64,000 bases of DNA from assembly GCF_037893015.1 (NCBI RefSeq), contig NC_133658.1, forward strand, positions 62,329,136-62,393,135. Reading direction: 5' to 3'. Below, one piece after another: positions 9,788 to 24,700 of this stretch (its first letter is position 1; each line of letters opens with the position of its first letter). Position numbers and translations under genes: made by a program. The stretch is from Macrotis lagotis (taxonomy: Eukaryota; Chordata; Mammalia; Peramelemorphia; Peramelidae). The notes under the pieces were generated by a model, which was given only the letters and a program-made list of their open reading frames with translations, was not told where the DNA came from and did not search any database.

Positions 9788-12700
9788 CTAGGAACTGATC
9801 TCAGCCTCCCGAGGGCCTATTCGCTTGATGGCTGCAGTTTGTAAATGCTCTAGTAGGATCTCTAGTTTCTTGGCATATTCTGGTTCCAATCCTGCTATAG
9901 AGGTCCGGAAGGCCTGGCTCATGTAGCTGTCCAGGGTGTACTCATCCATTGTGGGGTCAATGTTAATCAGGGCCTGGCGCAGCATTCCTGGGGTTATCTC
10001 AGCCGTCCTAGCCCCAAGTAAACAGTTAGGCTTCTGCAGTACTCACCACTTCCCAGCCCTCACCAGGTCCTGCCCCATCAGGTGGTCACTGGGTGGGAGC
10101 ACCAAAACCCTCAATTCTGCAGGGTCCTGAGTTGGGTCTAGGTGGTATGTTCCACCTTCAAGGAAACTGGGGTTACCCAGTGGTACTTTACACATTGGAC
10201 AAGGAGCTGCTGGGGTCGCAGGGGGGGGCAAGAGCAAGGCAAAGCAATGTGCACAGATCCAGCCTTCTCAGGAAGCTGATGTGCTTTGAATCACAGCTTT
10301 TACAGATGGAAGACTTTTTAAAGAGTTTCTTATGGGGTCTTCATACAGCCCTAGGAGGTAACTGCTATTATCTCCATGTTTATAGAGGAGGAAATAAAGG
10401 CTGACCAAAAATTTTAGTGACTTGCCCAGGGTAACACAGCTAGTAGTGTCTTAGGCAGAATGTGGACTTGGGTGTTACTGACTGAATCCAGTGGTATCCC
10501 TGGTACCACTCAAATATAATAGGCAATAGGGGAGGTGATTGGCTAAAGGGAAAATTTAACAAAATAGTGAGCATAGGATTTCAGTCCTGGTTCTGGCTCA
10601 ATTCTCTAAACCTCAGTTTCCTCATCTATAAAATGGAGATTCTGTTTGTATTACATCACAGGGACATTGAGAGAACATGTAAATCCTAAAATACTATATA
10701 AACAGGAGTTATGTTGTTTTTCTTGGTGAAGAGAAGCACAAGGGGAGCACAGAAGTGTTAATTTGGATCAAGGGAATACTTACTTGTTAGACTCAAGTTC
10801 TGTCTTTAGTTCCACCAGATAAGCCTGCTTCTCATTTTGGGCCTGGTCCCACAGTTTTTGAATGAAGAGTCCAGAATTACCCATTTCATCCTAGGAGAGG
10901 TCATAGACCCTAGTTAGGGCTCAGTGCAACAGGTGTGGGTCTGGCTGTCTGCCAGCCAGTCTAGGGGAGCCCCTAGACTGGAAGCAATCACTCATTTCCC
11001 CTTTTGTAAGAAGGAATCCTATATTGAAGCTTGAAATGAGTCTTCCCTCACAGCTTAACCTGGCTTCCCCTTCTCCCACCCTGACCCTAGCCATTCATTT
11101 TGCTGTAGTTTAGTTTGCAAGATCAGCTCAGATACCTTAGTGACAACTGTGATTCAAACCTGGTGGCCTGGGGGCTGAGCCTTCTGGAGTGATCTCTTCT
11201 ACAGGGCAAAGGTGACAGGCAGGCTGTTAGTGTTACCTCAGAAAACAGAAGTCGGTAGTGAATAAAGTCCAGGGAGTTGCCCTCTTCTAATTGGGTCATC
11301 GCCACATCCATCAACTCCTTAATCTGTTCATCGGTCTTGAGGGGAAAGGCATTCCTGAGTGCTTGGCTGTGTAGTGAGAGAAAACACCAGGCAGTGGGAG
11401 AAGAACCATTTCAATACAACACAGGCTTAGTTTACACTGTATGCTGACCTTGCACAAACACCCTTGGCAGATGTGCCCTAATTGATTTGTCATGATCTTT
11501 ATTTTTTGGCAGTTTTCATTTTGGTACATCTAGGGGGAACTAGAGTCAGACTTCTCTACGCCTGCTCCCCCCCATTCACATAAGGGCTGGATAGAATCCC
11601 CAGAGAGCAGGTAGAGCACTAACAAGTGTTCTGCCTCAATGCTTCCTCATCCTACAGGGTCCTCAATCTTCAGTGGAACATCAGTCAAGGGTTCAGTGTT
11701 AGTGGGGATGCTGAACCAAAAACCAAAAAGGGTCCCTGTACTCCATGAGTTTGAAATGGTAGCCCCAAGTCCCATTCTTGAGTGCTTAAGGACAGGGAAG
11801 AGGAGTTGGGTGGAGAGGAGCAGGAGGTTATAGGACCCTGGCCCAACCTGAACTGATCTGTGGTGAGGCTTCCCTCATTCTGGATGTCAGTGCTGATCAA
11901 CTCCTTCATCAGGTGCAACACGAGGCTTTTCTGGTCATGGAACACATTTTCATCCAGCTGGGGAGAAAAGCTTGGTTTGTGGTTCCAGGGATTGGGGTCA
12001 TTCACTCTATTGCGGGCCTAGGAGCTTGCTCAGGTTTTAATACTAAATCACAAAGGGGCAACAGAGCTTTTCCTCTGAACCCTCAGGGGCTGATAGGGTA
12101 AAAGAGAGGTAAGAAGGAAAGGGAATAGGTGATGGAACCTTCCTCTGTGGGAGGGGATTCTGTAGAGGGCATTTCTGAGCCCACTGGACCACAAATTAGA
12201 TCTTCAAAGTACCTTAGAGGTCATCTACCCGTGAAAGAGGCTCTGATTCAACTTCCAGTGCTATTCCCACTATGCCAAGCTATATTTTATGGAGAAGAAA
12301 ATAGAAACCCAACTGAGGCAGAGTGCTTGTCAAGTATCATACATGACATCCACAGCTCATTAAGGTCAAGATTAGTATGGGAACTCAGGCATTTTGACTC
12401 CTTCAATGTCTTTTCTATTCAAATGAAGATAATCTTTTAAGATACCTTTCAGTTATGAAATTATGATTCATTGATCTTACACTTTTTTCCCCTTTTCTGC
12501 TTGTTCCATTTCAGGTAAAGTGGATTTTTCTTTGACAACCCTTCTTTTTCATAGGGATTCAGGGATAAGCTCACCTTTCCTGTCAGGACATCATAGAACT
12601 GCTTCATGACCTCAATGGAGTGAAAGAGCTTGATATTTTCAAAAATGGAGTAGGACCAATCCATGGCAGAGGCTTCCCCAAATCGTTTTTTCAGGTAGTT

Positions 12701-15700
12701 GAGGAAAAACACAGACAAAGGGGATAGCCTCTCTTTCTGCAAGGAAATGGATTTAGATTGAAGTCAAGTGGCCAGGGAGCTGGTGGGATGGCTATCAAGC
12801 CTGCCTTGGGAGAGCAGCTTATCCCATTAGGACCCTTAAGAACTCTATCCTCTGAAGACCAAAGAACTTTCATCTTAGATGACCCTCCTTATACCATTTC
12901 CCCAAAACGCTTATGTCTACTGTATCTACCCTATTCCTGCCACCCTTGCTACTAGAAGCTTGCAGGTCCCTTTATCTTTATCCCTTCATATCCCTTTATT
13001 CACTAGACAAAGAATGGGGGCTTCTCTCATCCATTGTCTCCTGACTCTACTAAAGTATTAGCACCACCCACCCATTCTCCTCCCACTGTTTGGGGTCCTG
13101 CCAGCCACAATTAGCCTGAGGACCTGGTCTTGGGCTATCCGCTCTTTCCAGATATCTTTGACAATGTCCACCACTTCCTTTTTGCTTGGCTTTTTGTTTC
13201 GGACAACCCCTCCTGTCTGAAGGAACACAGGGACGTCTTCACTGAAGCCCTGGAAAAGGGGATATGTTCCTGTCAACTGTGGAATTCTGAGTTAATGCAC
13301 TTTTATTAATTCAATTTAATATTATTTACTAAGCATCTACTTTGTGCCAACTTGATAAACTGACCAGTTTTGACTAGGATTTAAACACCCTTCCTAACTA
13401 ACAGGGTGTAAATGGTACATCCAGAGGGGCAAAATCTAAAGGAGTTGCCCCTCAAAGAACTTGTAGGGCAGGTGAGACATGTGTTGGCCAATCCCAGGGA
13501 AAAGTCCTACCAGGCCTTGGAAGGTCTCTCTTTCTAGGAGAAGACTTGAACCAATCTCCTCTAGCAGCACATCGACAAGTTGGTCACTACTTTTCCCTTG
13601 AGATAAAAGCTGCCAACGTTCTCGTCCCCCAGATATCACAGCTATGAAAGGAAAAGCAAAGGAAGAAGCTGGAGGCTACTGAACCTAGGAACAAAGTAGA
13701 TGAGCAGAGGGCTCCTAGAATCAGAATTCTAGGAAGTCAACTAGCTTGGCCATAACCAGACTGCCATCTTCAGCATTCTTAACAAGCAGTCTGAGCCTCT
13801 GAAAACTTCTGGCGGTGGGAATACCTACCATCACCTAAGGGAGCAAACACAATCTTTGGGACCACTGTTGCTTATTTGTAGTTTTCACCCATTCCATTGC
13901 CCCTTGGCCCAAACTCTAGGGCCAAACAACTTAAGTTTATTTCTTCTCCATGACAGCCCTCTAATACTGGGAGACAGTTACCATGCTCTATTCTCTGCCT
14001 CTAATTCTTATCTTTTCAGGCTAAACCCACTTTGTGCCCTTTACAAATCTTTGTATTATACTCTTCCATCAGCTTACCCTAAAATATGACACCCTGAATA
14101 CAGTGTGCTAGATATGGTTGACAAGGGTCCTGGACTCCACATTTTTTATATCATGTTTGTTATTGCAGCCCAAGACCATATATCACTGCCATGGCTCATA
14201 GTATTCACTGAGCTTCTAAGTTTCTGAGTTCTACTCTGGAGAGTCTTCCTCTCCAATCCATCAAGCCCTACACCAGAGAGGCAAGAGCTAATGCTGCAGC
14301 TTTGTCTTTGTTTTAAAGGGGACTTGGGTCCCAGAACTACCCCCACCACCACCACCAGCTACCTTCACACTTGGACCAGTTGGGTCTGGGAGTAGAGGTT
14401 CGTTGTATCTCCTGTAGCTCATTGTGAAATTCATCCCTATCCTTTACAATTGCTGAGTGAACTTGTAACAGCAAGTCGTACTCCTTCCGAATTTCTTGAA
14501 AGTCACTTTTTAAATTTTCCATCTGGAAGACAGGTCAAGCTCAGGTCAAACACTACAGATCCCTAAGTAAGTATGGTGTGGTGGTATTGTGGAAAAAACC
14601 TTGAACTTTGAGTCAGGGGCCTCTCTGAGTTTCTGCTTGGCTCCTTAGAACCTTTTCACAAAGAGCAGTTAGATTGCATTTTAAGTTTTACAAAATGCTT
14701 TACAAATATCTCATCTTCACAACATCACTAAGAGTTGGTTACTATCATTATTCCCAATTTCCAGATAATGAAACTGAGGCAGACAGATTAAATCACCTGT
14801 CCATGATCACACAGCTGGTGGCTGAATCTAGGTTTGAATTTGTCTTCCTGACTGCAGCTCCAGTGCTCTATTATACCACCTAACTAGCTGCCTCTGGCCT
14901 CAATTTCATGATCTAGCTGAGGTATCAGACCAGATCACAGGTAAGGTTCATTTTAGCTTTGGATCATTCAGTCTAATCAACCCCCCCCCCCCCAACAATA
15001 GGAAGACTGGGTCTCCCTAGTCAATATCCCCACCATATCTAACTCCAAGGGGTGGGAGTGGGGTTGTGGAAATAGCCTCACCATTTCAAATAATGCCTTG
15101 TTTTTTTTCTCTTCCATTTCAAAGTCCCTTCTGGGGACAACATCACCAAAATTTGCCTTCATTGTGTTCAGTTCCATCTGAGTTTTGGTGAGATCTTGAC
15201 GAGCCATCTTCAAAGCTAGGGTTAACTTTACAGGGTCTTCTCCCCCCACACCTGGAAGATAATCAGCCTGGTTAGTGCCCCAGGTATACTACTTTTCAAG
15301 TTCAGCAAAAATAAAAATCATCTAAAGTCCTTTTTTCATCTTTTTTAAAAATTATATATTTTATTTGTTTTTCCAATTACATTGGTAGTTTCTACCAGTC
15401 TTTTTTTTGGGCAACAGTTTGAGTTTTACAATTTTTTTCCCTTTTTCCTTTCTCTCCCCCCAACAGAAGGTAATCTGATACAAGCTTTACATTTGCAACC
15501 ATAGATGGAAATTGAATGTGTTGTGAGAGAAGAATCAGATTCATAATGAAAAAAGAAAGCATTAGAGATAATAAAATTACATAAGACAAGAAGATAATAA
15601 AACTCTGGTCTTCGTTTAATCTCCATAGTTCCTTTGCTGGATACAGATGGTATTCTCCATCCCAAATCCCCTACCATTGTCCCTGATTATTGCATTGATG

Positions 15701-18700
15701 GAATGAACAAGTCCATCATGATTGATCATCACCCCATGTTGTTGTTAAGGTGTACAATGTTCTGATTCTGCTCCTCTCATCCAGCATCAGTTCATGCAAG
15801 TCTTTCCAAACTTTTGTGATTTCTTATAGAATAATAGCGTTCTATCACATACACATACCACAATTTGTTCAGCCAATGAATTAATTTATGAATTAGTAAA
15901 TTAATTTCCAATTCTTTGACACCATGAAAGAGCTGTTAAGAAAATTTTTGTATATGTGGGATTTCCTCCTTTTTCATGATTTCTTCAGGATGCAGACCCA
16001 GTAGTGGTATAGCTGGATCAAAGGGTATACATAGTTTGCCCTTTGGGCATAACTCCAAATTGCTCCCCAGAAAGGTTGGATCAGTTCACAGCTCCACTAG
16101 CCTTTCTTTCATCTAGATGCAGCCTTCTGAGGTTTCTCCAACCAATGGATTCAATTTAAGAGTCCCTAACTTTGGGCAATGCTTTGTGCTAGGGCTTGAG
16201 AATATAAATACAAGGAGAAAAGATATACTGTCCACCTAATGTCTACTCTATTGTGGTAGAGATAAAATATCACAAGTGACTAATATAAATTAGATTGTGA
16301 TTAGAGTATAAGGCAGGGTTCAAGGAAGGAAAGATTACTTTTGATTGGTCAGTGAGGGAAACCTTAGAGATCTCATCCAATTTCCTTATTTTTGTGTTTG
16401 AGGCCTAGAGACTAAGTGATTTGCTCAGGGTCATATAGTCAGAAAGAAGCAAAATGAGGATTGGAACCAGTATAACTGAGCTTGAATTTACTGATCTTTC
16501 CTTTAGGCTTCATTGCTTCAGGCAGAATCTGAGATGATCACAATAGCCCTTGTTCATCATCTTATCTGTATACCTTTTCTAACGGAAGATTTATAAGTTC
16601 GGATCTGAGACTCACTCCTACTCTAAAAATCAATATTCCTTAGCACCTACCACCACAGCCCTTTAGCAGAAGACCCTAAAGAACAGATGTGTCTAATCTG
16701 AGTCTGGGTGGCATTATTCCATTGTATCATTATACTCAGTAATATGGATTACATGTTGCAGTTTAAACAAATATTAAATTCTATATGAGGCCCTTGACAA
16801 GTTTTTATTGGGTGACATGGCCCAGAAGAGTTAAAGTGTTGGACACCAGGCTACACAGAACAATACTCCAGACCAAAAAGGAAACTCCAAAAGAGATACC
16901 TTTGGAGGCTTAAAAAAGGTTTTATTTACCTGGAGACTGGGCAAGAGACATGTCCTCCCGTTGATATCGTAACTCATTAAGATCAGCAATAAGTATCCTT
17001 CGGGCATCTCGTTCATTAAGGAAATGAAGATATTCCTCTGCCAAGTTTTTCCGTAGTTTGGCCACCTGTAGGACAGACAAGCTCAGCTTGGACCATACTC
17101 AGGAGTAGTCACAAATTTTTTGAACTTGCCTCCACCAGATGAGAGGCTAACAGAACATCTGCCTGGGAAATTTTTAACTTAATGATATACTTGTTTACCA
17201 GATTTGTACAACTGGAAGGACAAGACATGTATGTCCTTTGTAGGGACTCAGAAGAATTGATTCAGTTAGAATTGAGGGAGGGGAAATGTGACTGTTTCTA
17301 AGACCCATGGGAGAAAGATATTGCCAAGGAGAAAGCTGGAGCACTTAGGGGACTCAACCCTCAGATTATGAGTGGAAGCTAATAGGGAGGTTTCAGAATA
17401 TGCTTTCAGGTAAGGCTGGACACAACTAGCTGTTTCCTAAGCTGCAGGGTCTTTTTTTTACCCGCATTATCAGTGGGAAAGAAGTAATTTGGCAGACTAT
17501 AGCAGACCCACTTGAGTTTGCAAAGAGATCTTCTCTTCGTTCTTCTTGTCAATGAGCTTTAATAAATTAATTTTCTCTTTCTTCAACATTTTGATTTCAT
17601 ATCTCTCCTCTGCCCTGATAGCCAGAATTTTTTCATTGCATTCTTCAGATATATTGACTAGCATGGCCTTCAGTGGCTCCAGGGACCGAATCTTCTCCCT
17701 AAAGTGAGCTGATCAAAAACCAAAGAATATGAGAGGAGTTCTTCGGTCCAGGGGGTGGAGAAAAGGGCACTTCTCCAGGTCCCTCAACAAGTGGTGTGGG
17801 TAAGAACTAAAGAAAGGCTGGTCTGATTGATGGTGACTCTAGGAAATTAAGTGTTTAAAAGATTATAGGATTAAAATCTAGTCCAACTCCATTTTATAGA
17901 TTTAGAAGCAAAACCATAGAAAGTCAGATCCAGTGACTTACTTGCTCAAGGTCACACAGTCACATAATAATGGAGAACTTAAGTTGCCTGCCTCCTAACT
18001 CAGGGTTCCTTCTATACCACCACTACTATACAAAGATCAAAGGAAAAGGTCCTATATGTACAAAAAATATTTATAGCAGTTCTTTATGTTGAGGCTAAGA
18101 ATTGCAAATTGAGGGGATGGCTGAATAAGTTATGTTGTGGTTGTGATGAAATACTATTGTGCTCTAAGAAATGATTAGTGGGATGCTTTCAGGAAAAACC
18201 TGGAGGACTTCCAGGACAGAGCCACGATGGCTGCATGAAGCTAGCATGCTCCTGGAGTATATCCCTACACAAAATTAAATGAAGCTTCTACACAGATATT
18301 AAAGTTACAAATCCCACCAAAAAAAAAGAGCAAAACAAGTTTTCAGCTGTAAACATCATAGAAGATCTTCAGTGAAGGTCTGTCTCTTTTGGGGAAGAGG
18401 GGAAGCTAGTTAGGGGTGGGGGATTGGGGTGGCAGGAAAGCCAGCAGGAGGTTTTTAACCACAGGGCAGCGCAGGTCCCAGCAGCTACATAGCAACACAG
18501 GTCCTGATAACTAGACAGCAAACCAGCTGGAAGGTTCCCAACCTCTGCCAAGGGCTGACCCCTGGGAACACTGGGACAACAGACAGGATTGGGTGGGGAA
18601 CAAATCACTGCATAGGCAACGCCTGGGCTACAAGATCATGACCAGCCACAAGCCAGGGATCAGACCCCAGCCCCAGCCCAGAGAGCTCAGCACCACACTT

Positions 18701-21700
18701 CCTATACCCCAGCAGTAGAGCTCAAACAATCAAAATGAACAAAAAACCTGAAAGAGCTAACCATAGAAAGCTATTCTGAAGGTAGAGATAACAGTGCCTC
18801 TTCAGAAGAAAGCAGTGACAAATTTTCTACATAGGAAGTCTCAAAGGAGTCTATGAATTGAACTCAAATCCAAAACCTCATAGAAGAGTTTAAAAAATTA
18901 TTTAAAAACCAAAGAGAGGAAGAAGGAAAATGGAAAAAAGAAATGAGAGTCATGCAGGAAAATTTTGAAAAATTGACCAAAGAAATCATTCCTTTCGAAG
19001 CAAAAATACTCAACTGGAAAGAAAATGTAACACTTCAAAAAATAAAATAAAATCAACCAACTGGAAAAGGAATGCAACTCAGCAAAAAGTAAACTGAACC
19101 AACTAGAAAAAGAAACACAAAAGCTCAGTGAAGAAAATAAAACTGTAAAAAGTAGAATTGAACAAATAGAAACCAATAAATTTATGAGACATCAAGATTC
19201 CATCAAACAGAACCAAAAGGCTGAAAAAATTGAAAATGTAAAGTAAAAGGAAAAACGAATGACCTGGAAAATAAGAGCTAGGAGAGATAATTTACTAATT
19301 ATTGGTCTACTAGAAAGCCTAAATCAAAAAAGAGAGGCTGGAAAATATATTTTGGAAAATATAAGGGAAAACTGTTCAAATATACTAGATCAAGAAGACA
19401 AAATAACCCTTGAAAGAATACATAGAACATCTACAGAAAGAGACCCCAGGATAAAAACTCCAAGGACTATCATAGTCAAATTCCAGAATCCTCAAATAAA
19501 GGAGAAAATACCACAAGCAGCCAAAATGTAGCAATTTAAATACATAGGAAGCACAATCAGACTTATATAAGACTTAGCAGTTTCAACATTAAAGGCTCAG
19601 AGGGACTGGACTAAGATATTTCTGAGGGCAAAGGACCTTGGAATACAACCAAGAATTTACTACCACTACTATGAATATTACCAGCATATTCTGTCAAGGG
19701 AAGAGATGGATGTTCAACAAAATAGAGGACTTATAAAATTTCCTGACCTTTGAGAGTAAAATTGATTTTTTGAAATCTTAAAACTATTTGGATTGTTGTT
19801 TGGTGATTAAAGTGGAGAAATTCGGGCCGAAGAGTATGTATTAAGATAAATGGAAAAAGATACAGGGGGAATGAGAAGAAGGGAGGGAGAGAATGGGAAA
19901 TCAGAAGAGAGAATGAGATAAGAAAGAATACTAGAATGAGATTTGAAACTCTGTAAGTTCATCTTTTTTGCCTCTGAATAATCCCAGTGATGGGCAATTA
20001 ATGCACAAAACAGGTCATTCTATTTTTAGACAGATCTAATGGCTTGGAAGGTCTTATACTGAGCCAAAAAGCTGACACATTTTGTTGCTCATATATTATT
20101 TCTAGAGGCTGTTCTTAAAGAGGAGTCCAAATATCAAAACATAAGATCTAGAACTGGAAGGGACCTTAAAGATCATTTAATGTAAATCCATAATTTTACA
20201 GCCTAGGAGCTGAGGTTCTGAAAGGTGATGGGATTTGTCCAAGGTCACACAGGTAATAAGCAACAAAGATGAGGTTATTAACACAGGTCCTCTGATTCCA
20301 AATTCAGCATTCTCTCCCCTCCATCATTAAGGGTGGTTTTAAGCAATGAGAACATCACTGGAATAAGCATCTGTTTCTCAGGGTGGTTATTTGGAAGAAG
20401 ACAATGATCATTATGAATAGCAGACTTTAAAAATTTAGCACATAACCTCATGGTTGTGGTTCTTAGAACATATACAAGACTATCCCCTGCTTACCAGAGT
20501 TGAAAAAGTGAGGTTGGCCTCGATATATCCAAGGTTCTTTCCAGATTTTTTTTTTTTTACCATTGTCAAGATGAAAAAGAGTCCTGAACCCAAAGCTAAA
20601 GGGACCCTTTTTCAGAGAGTGGGGCCTGGCTCCCTCCAATCAGAAGGCTGAGTTGTATGCTCTCTCTGAGACCACATGGCTCCCCTTAGGGCAGACTGTC
20701 TCTTGCCTTCTCTCTTCCTATCTAACCTCCCCAGCCTACCCTTTTCTGGACACTTCCAAACCCCTTGTTTGATCTTCCCACTTGGTTGGGCTCTCTGCCA
20801 CAGCTAAGTACCTTCTGTTCTCCTTGCAGAGATAACTAGCAATGGAAGACCAGTAAGATGTGACTGAGAACCTTCTTTCTTCCTAAAAAATCCCTATGAC
20901 TTAGCTCGCTGGGGGACATGGGGGATGGTGTTACTATTTCCTACCAGCTCCTCTGTTTTGGGACTTTTCTGGACTTCTCTATCACACTTCCATGCTGGGT
21001 ACTTTCTTTATCCCTTTTTATTCTCCTTTTCTTTTCAGCTTCCTTTTTTTGGGGGGGGGGTGTTTTCCTAATAGACTGTAAGCTCCCTGGGGGCAAGGAC
21101 CATCTTGTTTTTATTTTTATTTGTATCCCCAATGTCTGGCACACAGTAGAAACTTAATAAATGTTTACTGAATGACAGACTACGAAGGATTGCAATCCTG
21201 GCATCCTCTAAATCCCTTCCATCCACAGCCTCTAGACCTGATGGCTCAGCAAACCACCCTGGCTGGATTCTGCCCTGGGTGTCTATTCCACCAGCTTTTG
21301 GCTCCACCAAGGATGTATTTTAGGTCCTGAGCCTCCCCTTGTAGGTGAGTTCATATAGCCACTAATAAATCACCTACTCCTTTAGGCATTCATTATTGGT
21401 CAGATTCTATTGTTTCATCACTTTGAAGTCCCACAAACTCTGATAAAGGCTTGGGGCAAAAATCCTCAGTTGGGTCTAAACCAATCTGTACAGTAGAGGA
21501 AGGAACATCATGCTGGACAGTGGGTCAGAAGACTCAGTCCAGTTATTGTTCTGGATCTCCCACTAATCAATCACAGGGGACCTTCTGGAGACTTTGTTTC
21601 TTCATCCATTTGCAAAATGAGGATTTCAGGCTAGGTGATCTTTACAATCCTGAGTCTAAGGAAACTAACTACTAGGGCTTTTCCTCACCTCTTTTTAACT

Positions 21701-24700
21701 CCTCGAATGACAAGTTATTACAACAATTTGTGAAAGTTGGTTTTTCTTCTTATTCTATAAAGAATCCTGACCCTGTATTAATTATTTGTCAGTATTATTT
21801 AATTAATTTAATTATTATATTTATAATAGTATAATAATATTATTCAATAAATTATTATTTAATTAATTATTTTCCATTAATAATTTTCCAGTTATTTTCC
21901 AAGAGTGAAGTGAGGAACTTGGGGGGAAATTGTGTCAACAGCAAGGCTATTAGATAATGTCCTAAAAGATGTGAGCCTCCTTTTTTTACAGTTCCTATTC
22001 TTGTTCTGGGCAGAAGTTCAGAAATAGAGGGAGACACAGTCTGATAACAGGAGGAAAGGCACAAGATTTATTCAGAAAACCAAATCTTGGCTCAGAAATG
22101 ACAAGTCGTTCAATTTCACCAAGACTATTTCCTCAGCTATAAAATAGAGATAGGAAATATCTGTGTTACCTACTTCACAGGGTAGTTGGGAGGACAGGGC
22201 TTTGTCAACACCTTGAGGAATGATAAAATGTTCTTTAGTAGTTCTCAATATAGAATTTTTAGAGCTGGAAGTCAGTAATCTGAAGGTCCCAGTAGCAGAG
22301 CTAGGGTTGAAATTTGGATTTCTCCTTTCATTTTACCTACTTCTGTTGAATAATCCCAGTGATGGACAATTAAAGTCCCATGCTTTCCCCATCATATCCA
22401 GATTCCCAAGGAACCTGGTAGCACACCCCATAAATAGGGGCTCCATGAGAAAAATTCAATGCTAGCTATTATTCCTTTCTAAAATTTATTTACATATGAA
22501 ATTGGTAACCAAGGAGAAAACCTATTAGCTACAATTTTTTCTTGGTTCCATTTATATTCCTTTCTACAAACTTTATTATTTAAAAATATTTTTCACATAA
22601 TTATAATAGTCACATTTAAAAATAAACATAACAGGAAACAGCCAGGTGGTGTGGTGGATAGAGCACTGGCCCTGGAATCAGGAAGACCTGGGTTCAAATC
22701 CAGCCTCAGACATTTAATAATTACCTAGCTGTGTGACCTTAGGCAAGTCACTTAACCACACTGCCTTGCAACCCCCCAAAACAAAAATAAATATAACCCC
22801 CATACACACATAAACACACAAAGAAAGAGAAACACCAAGAAAAATAAAATGAGAGAAAAAAAGTGTGCTTCAGTCTATATTCAGATACCATCAACTCTGT
22901 TTTTAGGATGGAGAGCATTCTTTTTTTTAAGTCCATCAGAGAAATGCTTCAATGTTTTTTTTTTTCTCACAGCTGCTATTGTTAGGTTTATTTCCATCCA
23001 TCCTATGCCTCTAGACTTCTATTCTCTTTTCTTTCTCCTTTAGTCCTGCCCCTCCTCAAAAGTGTGTTGTATCTGACTACCCTCACCCATGATCTTCCTT
23101 CTCCTTCTATCCCCTGTTTACCCCCCCCCCCCCCGGCTCCTTTCTTCCATCTCTTCCTTTCCTATTTTCCTCTTGGGTTAAGATGGATTTCTATACCTAA
23201 TTAAGTTGTGTATACTATTTCCTCTCTGTTGGCTACATTTTTTTCCAGTACAAAAATGTTAAATTTTCATTTTCTTCTAAAATTTTCTATCCTCCTTCTG
23301 CCCCCCCCCTTATCACAGGGCAATGTGACCCAGAAGAGCTAAAAGGTTGGACAAACCATGCAAAGTGAGGGGCCCTGTCATATAGTATATTGCCTCCTTG
23401 TCTATCATAAAAGTCTTGACTAAAGAGGTAGGGGCTAGGACTGGACCTATGATTTTTACTAGCTTAGGCAACTCTCAATTGAAGGAATTCTGTCAGTACA
23501 GGACAGTACTAGTCTTAGGGCAGGTTTCTTTTTTTTTTAAAACCTTTTTTTTTTTTCGGTCATGAACACCCCTCCCCTTCACTGGATATCTCTGGTGAAG
23601 TCTATGGATCCCTTATTGGAATAATGTTTTTAAATGCATAAAATAAAATATGTAGGATTACCTAGAAAATCAGTTAGATTAGAATACAGTTATCAAAATA
23701 TAAAAGTAAAATAAAATAAATCCATAAACCCCAGGTTAAGATGCCCTGTCCTTCAGAGTTTCTGACGATTTTGAGAGATTAAGTGATATGCTCAGAAATC
23801 AGAGAGGCAAGTTGGTGTACAGGCAGGACCTGAACCTGGGTCATCTTGGTTCCAACAACAGCTCTTTGTTGACTATGCTCCATTGCCTGTTTGTGAAGTA
23901 GAGAATGAAAACCAACTCCCTCCTTTAAAGGTATTGGGAAGATTAAATTGTGGACCATTCTGACTTTATGAGGGAGTTATGACTTGTTCCCACTCTGTGA
24001 AACAACCTGTAGAGGATTCAGCTGTTAAGCAGATTTTTGGTGATTTGATTGTCAAGACACTTCTAGTATCTGTAAGGGACCTTCCAAGAATTACAGAACC
24101 AGAGTTCAGAGGTACCTGGTCTGTTTGCCACTGGAGGCAGCCCCCATCCTCACTCTCTCTCATACATGCACACCTAAAGTCTTACCTAGTGTGATCTCAT
24201 ACTCATTCTTGATGGAAGACAACAATGGCTTGTAGGTTTTGAAGTCCTCTATAAAGAATTCAAAGATTTCTCTGTAAGGCTAGTGAAAAAAGAGAGAAAC
24301 AATAAACCATGGAGGGAAAGTCAAAGGAAGATGACTTGTCCTATTTCTACCTCTCTCTTAAATGCCCTTAGTAAGTGGAAGAGATGACTTCTTCAATCTT
24401 CACTTCCATTCCCTGGGGCTCTAAGGCCTCAGACTCTAAGGCCTCTTTTTTGGGGGGCAAGGCAATGGGGTTAAGTGACTTACCCAAGGTCACACAGCTA
24501 GGTAAATTATGAAGTGTCTGAGGTTGAATTTGAACTCAGATCCTCCTGACTCCAGGGTCGGTACTCTATCCACTGCACTACCTAGCTGCCCCTCTAAGGC
24601 CTCTTTTCAAGCTTCACCATACCCCTGAGCAGACCTGAGTTTTCTTCTGGCTCTTCCATCATTCTCAGTTTAGAAATTGGGCAAGGGACTTGCCCTCCTC

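Larger units (their letters stand above)
17709..24185 (-). other. Large TSNAXIP1 intron
   Basis: This 6.5-kb intron separates the exon encoding PYREIFEFFIEDF from the one encoding REKIRSLEPLKAML. It holds L1 pieces (18036-19960 and 22555-23290), a SINE (22634) and MIR-like relics at about 17840-18020, 20130-20330 and 22080-22260. It also has an AT-rich stretch at 21775-21890 and a poly-C tract near 23120. I see no exon in it. Confidence 0.7.

Noticed and set aside
9788-10007. Overlap of CENPT and TSNAXIP1 3' ends
   Set aside because: CENPT poly(A) signals at 8964 and 8990 and the TSNAXIP1 signal at 9600 leave a gap, so no antisense overlap is supported by sequence.
19259-19531. Independent 90-codon gene in the large TSNAXIP1 intron
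   Set aside because: The protein is clearly L1 ORF1 and sits in a worn retroposon.
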